Notes under the pieces: generated by a model
What the model was told of the DNA's origin: nothing
What the model saw: only the letters and a program-made list of their open reading frames with translations
Database searches by the model: none
From: an uncultured Lachnospiraceae bacterium
GTDB lineage: Bacteria; Bacillota; Clostridia; Lachnospirales; Lachnospiraceae
Direction of reading: 5' to 3'
Assembly: GCA_947385785.1 (NCBI GenBank)
Contig: CANDMH010000003.1
Coordinates: forward strand, 1-46,127
DNA length: 46,127 bases
Shown: in pieces, positions 42,339-46,127 of the stretch
How the letters are laid out: every line of letters begins with the position of its first letter
Numbering within the stretch: the first letter of the stretch is position 1
Position numbers and translations under genes: made by a program

Positions 42339-43730
42339 TTACAGTTCGCAGTTCTTCACAGTCCTGGGGAAAGGCACCACATCGCGGATATTGCCCATTC
42401 CCGTCAGGTACATCACACACCTCTCAAAGCCCAGCCCGAAGCCTGCGTGCCGGACGGAGCCGAAACGGCGCAGATCCAGGTAGAAGCCATAGTCCTCCTG
42501 ATTCAGCCCCAGCTCCTCCATCCTGCGCTCCAGCAGCTCCAGCTTGTCCTCACGCTGGCTGCCGCCGATGATCTCGCCGATACCAGGCACAAGGCAGTCC
42601 ATGGCCGCAACGGTCTTACCGTCCTCGTTCAGCTTCATATAGAAGGCCTTGATCTCCTTCGGGTAGTCTGTCACGAACACAGGACGCCTGAATACCTCCT
42701 CCGTGAGGTACCGCTCATGCTCCGTCTGCAGATCGCAGCCCCAGGATACCTTATAATCGAAGGCGTCGTTATGCTTCTCCAGAATCTCAACGGCCTCCGT
42801 GTAGGTCACATGGGCGAAATCGGAGTTCGCCACATGCTCCAGGCGCTCCAGCAGCCCCTTATCCACGAACTGGTTAAAGAAAGCCATCTCCTCCGGCGCA
42901 TTCTCCAGGACATAGCGGATGATATACTTCAGCATGCTCTCCGCCAGCAGCATGTCATCCTTCAGGTCGGCAAATGCCATCTCCGGCTCAATCATCCAGA
43001 ATTCCGCGGCATGGCGGGTGGTATTGGAATTCTCCGCCCGGAAAGTGGGGCCGAAGGTATACACGTTTTTAAATGCAAACGCATATGTTTCCACGTTCAG
43101 CTGTCCGCTCACGGTAAGGTTCGTCGGCTTTCCGAAGAAATCCTGGGTGAAATCTACCTTTCCGTCCGCCGTTTTGGGAATGTTGTTCAGATCCATGGTG
43201 GTCACCTGGAACATCTCCCCCGCTCCCTCGCAGTCACTTCCCGTAATCAGCGGCGTATGGACATACACAAACCCTCTCTCCATGAAAAAGCTGTGAATGG
43301 CGTAAGCGATAAGGGAGCGCACCCGGAACACGGCCTGAAAGGTATTGGTTCTGGGACGCAGATGGGAGATGGTCCGCAGATACTCGAAGGTATGGCGCTT
43401 CTTCTGCAGGGGATAGTCTGCCGTGGAAGGCCCCTCCACCGTTACCTCCGCCGCCTGCATCTCAAAGGGCTGCTTCGCCCCCGGCGTCTCCACAATGGTG
43501 CCCTTTACAATCAGCGCCGCCCCCACATTCATTTTACGTATCTCGTCAAAATTAGGCAGCGCATCCCCATACACCACCTGCAGCGCTTCAAAGAAAGTCC
43601 CGTCGTTGATCATCAGAAAGCCGAAATTCCTGGAATCCCGGTTACTTCTGATCCATCCGCCGATTGTCACTTCCGCTCCCGCGTATTTTTTCTGATTCCG
43701 ATAGAGTTCCTTAATATCCGTCAACTGCAT
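42339..43730 (-). CDS. asnS: Asparaginyl-tRNA synthetase
   Basis: 463 residues from ATG 43730 ([12 protein letters not shown]) with GAGG seven bases upstream; ATG 43754 and 43751 lack such a site. Class IIb enzyme: N-terminal OB-fold anticodon-binding domain ([19 protein letters not shown]), motif 2 [19 protein letters not shown], and motif 3 [15 protein letters not shown] near the C-terminus. It charges tRNA-Asn with asparagine in the cytoplasm. The full length is normal. I looked for a T-box leader in the 98 bases upstream and saw no room for one. Confidence 0.97.
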   Translation of the reverse strand: MQLTDIKELYRNQKKYAGAEVTIGGWIRSNRDSRNFGFLMINDGTFFEALQVVYGDALPNFDEIRKMNVGAALIVKGTIVETPGAKQPFEMQAAEVTVEGPSTADYPLQKKRHTFEYLRTISHLRPRTNTFQAVFRVRSLIAYAIHSFFMERGFVYVHTPLITGSDCEGAGEMFQVTTMDLNNIPKTADGKVDFTQDFFGKPTNLTVSGQLNVETYAFAFKNVYTFGPTFRAENSNTTRHAAEFWMIEPEMAFADLKDDMLLAESMLKYIIRYVLENAPEEMAFFNQFVDKGLLERLEHVANSDFAHVTYTEAVEILEKHNDAFDYKVSWGCDLQTEHERYLTEEVFRRPVFVTDYPKEIKAFYMKLNEDGKTVAAMDCLVPGIGEIIGGSQREDKLELLERRMEELGLNQEDYGFYLDLRRFGSVRHAGFGLGFERCVMYLTGMGNIRDVVPFPRTVKNCEL

Positions 43731-43828
43731 CTTTACCTCATTTCCGCACATCATTGCCGATGTGCTGCTGTATTCTCTATATTCAATACCGCCAGAATCT
43801 GTAACCTGTCCAGTTCATGGATACGGCG

Positions 43829-44893
43829 TCACTCTGTTATCTCTGCCGTATCCGCCAGATAATCCAGCACCTTTTCCGTCATAAAAAAGTTGCGGTACTC
43901 TTCCTGACTGCGTTCTCCCACCATCGCTTCCACTGATTCAAATCCCCCGTCAGCGGCGTATTCGCCAAGCTTCTCCTGAAGCTCCTCATCGCTGACCGCC
44001 AGTCCCTCCCGATTGGCAATGGCCTGCATCAGGACCTCCTGCTTTGCCTGCAACTCCGAATACTGATCCAGATAGTCCTCGCTGCTCATATGATAATAGT
44101 AATTGACAAAAGTCTCCACTGTGACATTATAACTGGCCGCCACATTGCCGATGCCGGCCAGGCAGAGTTCCCGATAGGAATCCAGGAATGTCCGGGGAAG
44201 CTCCTCAAATTCACTGTCATCCATAATTGCATTTATCAGCGCATCCTGAACGCTGTACGTATAATTCGTCTCCGCCTCTTCCATCAGATAATCATAGACA
44301 TACTGCCTCAGCTCCTCCACCGTTCCCACATTCTCGATTCCCATGGATGCGACAACGGCGTCCTCCATCCCGTCCGCTCCCGGCAGGATACAGTGTACCG
44401 TAACGGTAAATACAACCTTCTGTCCCGCCAATGCCGGATTTGGGTTGTAAGTCTCGGGAAATGCCAGTTCAAGGTCCACGGTCTCCCCTGGCATGACGCC
44501 CACCAGCCCGTCCTCAAAGCCGTCGATAAAGCTGCCCGAGCCGATGGTCAGATTTGCATTCTCCGCCGTTCCTCCCTCAAAGGCAACGCCGTCCTGCTTC
44601 CCCTCATAGTCTATGAGGACGGTATCTCCCGTCTCCACTGCCCGGTCCGTAATCCCTCCGTTGTCCGCGGTCACACTGCCCTGGTAGACAGCCAGCAGCA
44701 GCTCATCCCACTGCGCCTGATCCACTGCCGCCGCAGGCACCGAGATGCTGAGATTGGAGTAATCCCCCAGAGTCACATATCGGTCCACCTTCATCTGCTT
44801 CAAATCTTCATTCGTCTCCGTGCTCTCACCGCAGGCCGTCAGCATGCCCACCGCTAAAAGTACGGCCGCCAGACCTGCCTTATTCCTTCTCAT
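43829..44893 (-). CDS. Trigger-factor-like peptidyl-prolyl isomerase lipoprotein
   Basis: 354 residues from ATG 44893, with GGAGGGAG upstream; the frame extends to 44959 without support. Lipoprotein signal with lipobox LTAC (Cys near residue 20: AVGMLTACGES). An FKBP-type domain (TGDTVLIDYEGKQDGVAF ... GFEDGLVGVMPGE) is followed by a helical region resembling the trigger-factor C-terminal chaperone domain. The product should fold proteins at the outer face of the membrane. It is transcribed towards asnS with a 98-base gap, and divergent from the membrane protein at 45101. Confidence 0.9.
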   Translation of the reverse strand: MRRNKAGLAAVLLAVGMLTACGESTETNEDLKQMKVDRYVTLGDYSNLSISVPAAAVDQAQWDELLLAVYQGSVTADNGGITDRAVETGDTVLIDYEGKQDGVAFEGGTAENANLTIGSGSFIDGFEDGLVGVMPGETVDLELAFPETYNPNPALAGQKVVFTVTVHCILPGADGMEDAVVASMGIENVGTVEELRQYVYDYLMEEAETNYTYSVQDALINAIMDDSEFEELPRTFLDSYRELCLAGIGNVAASYNVTVETFVNYYYHMSSEDYLDQYSELQAKQEVLMQAIANREGLAVSDEELQEKLGEYAADGGFESVEAMVGERSQEEYRNFFMTEKVLDYLADTAEITE

Positions 44894-45038
44894 AACGCTC
44901 CCTCCATTTTCATCAGCCGCTCTCCCATAATTTCTGAATGTCCCTTCTATATATACCACATTCAGGCTCTGAATGAAAGCTTTTTCTTCATTTTTCCCAA
45001 AGAATCCTCAATTCAAACCAGAATCACATTGATTTCTG

Positions 45039-45068
45039 TTGCGAATCCCCGGTCAACTGTGCTAAAAT
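45039..45068 (+). promoter_or_regulatory. Probable sigma-A promoter for the small membrane protein
   Basis: TTGCGA (45039-45044), 18-base spacer, TAAAAT (45063-45068). It lies about 33 bases before the ATG at 45101, with the AAGGAGG ribosome site between. Confidence 0.6.
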
Positions 45069-45100
45069 AAAACAAAAATACGTAAGGAGGCTCATCATTT

Positions 45101-45580
45101 ATGAAGACCTGGATGATTGTGTTGATCGTCATAGCAGTGGTACTTATCGCACTCATCGTCACCCTGTATTTTCTGGGAAAAAAGGCCCAGAAAAAACAAC
45201 AGCAGCAGCAGGAAATGCTGGAGGCCAACAAGCAGACCGTCTCCATGCTGATCATCGACAAGAAGAAAATGAAACTGAAGGATTCGGGGCTGCCCCAGAT
45301 GGTTCTCGACCAGACGCCCAAGCTCATGCGGGGTTCCAAACTGCCCATTATCAAAGCCAAGGTGGGACCTCAGATTATGTCCCTGATCTGTGACGACAAA
45401 ATTTTTGATTCCGTCCCGGTGAAGAAGGAAGTCAAGGCTGTAGTCAGCGGTATCTATGTCCTCAATGTAAAGGGGCTGCACGGCAAACAGACAGACGTGA
45501 TTCCGCCTAAGAAAAAGAGCCGCTTCAAACAGGCTCTGGAGATGGCGCAGGAAAAGGCCGGCGCGAAGCCGTTGAAATAG
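45101..45580 (+). CDS. Small membrane-anchored basic protein, function unknown
   Basis: 159 residues. One N-terminal membrane helix (MIVLIVIAVVLIALIVTLYF), then a Lys/Gln-rich segment (KKAQKKQQQQQ), then a small basic domain (KLPIIKAKVGPQIMSLICDD ... SGIYVLNVKGL) ending in a Lys-rich tail. AAGGAGG precedes the ATG, a promoter-like site is upstream and a strong terminator follows, so it is a complete single-gene unit. The topology suggests a cytoplasmic or extracytoplasmic domain tethered to the membrane. I recognise no catalytic motif; similar proteins appear as hypotheticals in Lachnospiraceae. Confidence 0.85.
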   Translation: MKTWMIVLIVIAVVLIALIVTLYFLGKKAQKKQQQQQEMLEANKQTVSMLIIDKKKMKLKDSGLPQMVLDQTPKLMRGSKLPIIKAKVGPQIMSLICDDKIFDSVPVKKEVKAVVSGIYVLNVKGLHGKQTDVIPPKKKSRFKQALEMAQEKAGAKPLK

Positions 45581-45645
45581 GCCGGTTATAAGGAATTACT
45601 TCCCTGGAATTGGACACCTCCCTGGTATGAGACAATTCTTGAAAC

Positions 45646-45690
45646 AAGGCTGACAAATCAGAAGAAATCCTCTGGTCCGTCAGCCTTTTT
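45646..45690 (+). terminator. Rho-independent terminator
   Basis: AAGGCTGAC and GTCAGCCTT form a 9-bp stem with a loop of about 24 bases, followed by TTT. It is 66 bases beyond the stop of the small membrane protein. On the minus strand the stem also has a weak T-run, so it could act in both directions. I see no gene in 45691-45880. Confidence 0.8.
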
Positions 45691-45880
45691 CGTATTTCAG
45701 GTTTTACTGCACTACCCGCGCCGTCTATCCCTGCCACCTCATACAGCTCCTTCGGCAGTCCCCGGCCTCTCCTTCCGTATCCAGAAGCTTATATCCTCTG
45801 CATCATGGATGATTTCCCCGGAAACTACCGGAAAACACCTTTTTCTTTCGGAACTGTCGGAACATAACTGAGACATTTCC

Positions 45881-46127
45881 CTACTCAGCCAGGTAAATCT
45901 GAACTTTCCTGCCAATCTCCTCCACGGCATCCTCCACGCCCAGGGTACCATCCAAAACCTTCTTCCCAGTTTCTATCACGGTTTCATACACGGTACTATC
46001 GCACAGGTTGACACCGGTAATACTGCTTAACATCCTGTCCACCTCCTGGAACTGTGTCTCTGTCGGCCAGTATATACCTGAATCCGTGAGCCTTGCCGCA
46101 AATTATTTTCACAATGCCACATAATTT
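45881..46127 (-). pseudogene. Decayed C-terminus of an ABC sugar-binding protein
   Basis: Reading leftward from the edge, one frame gives NYVAL, TGA, K, TAA, then FAARLTDSGIYWPTETQFQE and, at the end, VEDAVEEIGRKVQIYLAE before a TAG at 45881-45883. The ending is typical of extracellular solute-binding proteins of carbohydrate ABC transporters. The two stops (46109-46111 and 46103-46105) fall where Trp/Tyr-like codons would be expected, so the gene is broken. The rest lies beyond the window, so the length of intact sequence upstream is unknown. No transporter permease is seen next to it here. Confidence 0.6.

Noticed and set aside
43731..43828. Possible T-box leader for asnS
   Set aside because: The gap to the upstream gene is only 98 bases, with no specifier hairpin or conserved T-box sequence visible.
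45739..45951. 70-codon minus-strand frame overlapping the end of the substrate-binding remnant
   Set aside because: It is a shifted frame of that remnant; the family signature is in the other frame, and no ribosome site precedes it.

Overview
The window looks like chromosomal DNA of a Gram-positive gut-type Clostridia, most likely Lachnospiraceae. This rests on gene content: a YesM/YesN-type two-component pair, an AAA-ATPase-like/PDDEXK_9 protein, a GH27 alpha-galactosidase, TrkA/TrkH, a coiled-coil NlpC/P60 hydrolase, purine-rich Shine-Dalgarno sites and frequent TTG/GTG starts. I cannot name the genus from sequence alone. Almost every gene is on the minus strand; the exceptions are a glycosyltransferase at about 17.2-18.2 kb, a DUF4832-like protein at about 25.5-27 kb and a small membrane protein at about 45.1 kb.

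Layout. 0-3.1 kb: histidine kinase plus a truncated response regulator with 60-bp in-frame repeats at the window edge. 3.4-10 kb: a divergent methionyl-tRNA-synthetase-like protein, a 30-residue peptide gene with its own terminator, a DprA-like remnant lying among repeat fragments, an AAA-ATPase/nuclease-fold protein, an SDR and two small proteins. 10-16 kb: alpha-galactosidase, the potassium-uptake pair trkA-trkH and a secreted NlpC/P60 hydrolase. 16-25 kb: a surface-glycan cluster with four GT2 domains, an ABC flippase-type transporter, an Fe-S F420-dehydrogenase-beta-like protein and a GT2-pyruvyltransferase fusion. 25.5-28.3 kb: two convergent, overlapping DUF4832-like paralogues.

28.3-42.2 kb is the centrepiece: a Gram-positive Pel-type exopolysaccharide operon, transcribed rightmost-first from a near-consensus sigma-A promoter at 42137-42165. 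The order is pelD (SDR-membrane-GAF-degenerate GGDEF), pelE, a large unassigned polytopic membrane protein, a DUF2194-type deacetylase-like gene split by an in-frame TAA, pelF, pelG, a DUF2304 membrane protein, a GT4, a DPM1-like GT2 and probably one DUF4832 protein. PelD keeps an RxxD c-di-GMP inhibitory-site motif, so the polymer is probably made under c-di-GMP control. Right of the operon are asnS with a clear terminator, a trigger-factor-like lipoprotein, a small membrane protein and the decayed end of a sugar-ABC substrate-binding protein.

Repeats are the second theme. (i) Tandem 107-110-bp hairpin units beginning AGTTCCGCAT, and 35/36-bp tandem units, sit just upstream of start codons. 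(ii) MITE-like elements with TTATACTCRCG-type ends are scattered between genes, one apparently interrupted by a second family. (iii) Several genes (response regulator, GT2-pyruvyltransferase, DUF4832 protein, GT4, pel membrane protein) carry in-frame low-complexity Gly/Ser/Glu/Arg-rich insertions that homologous regions would not need.
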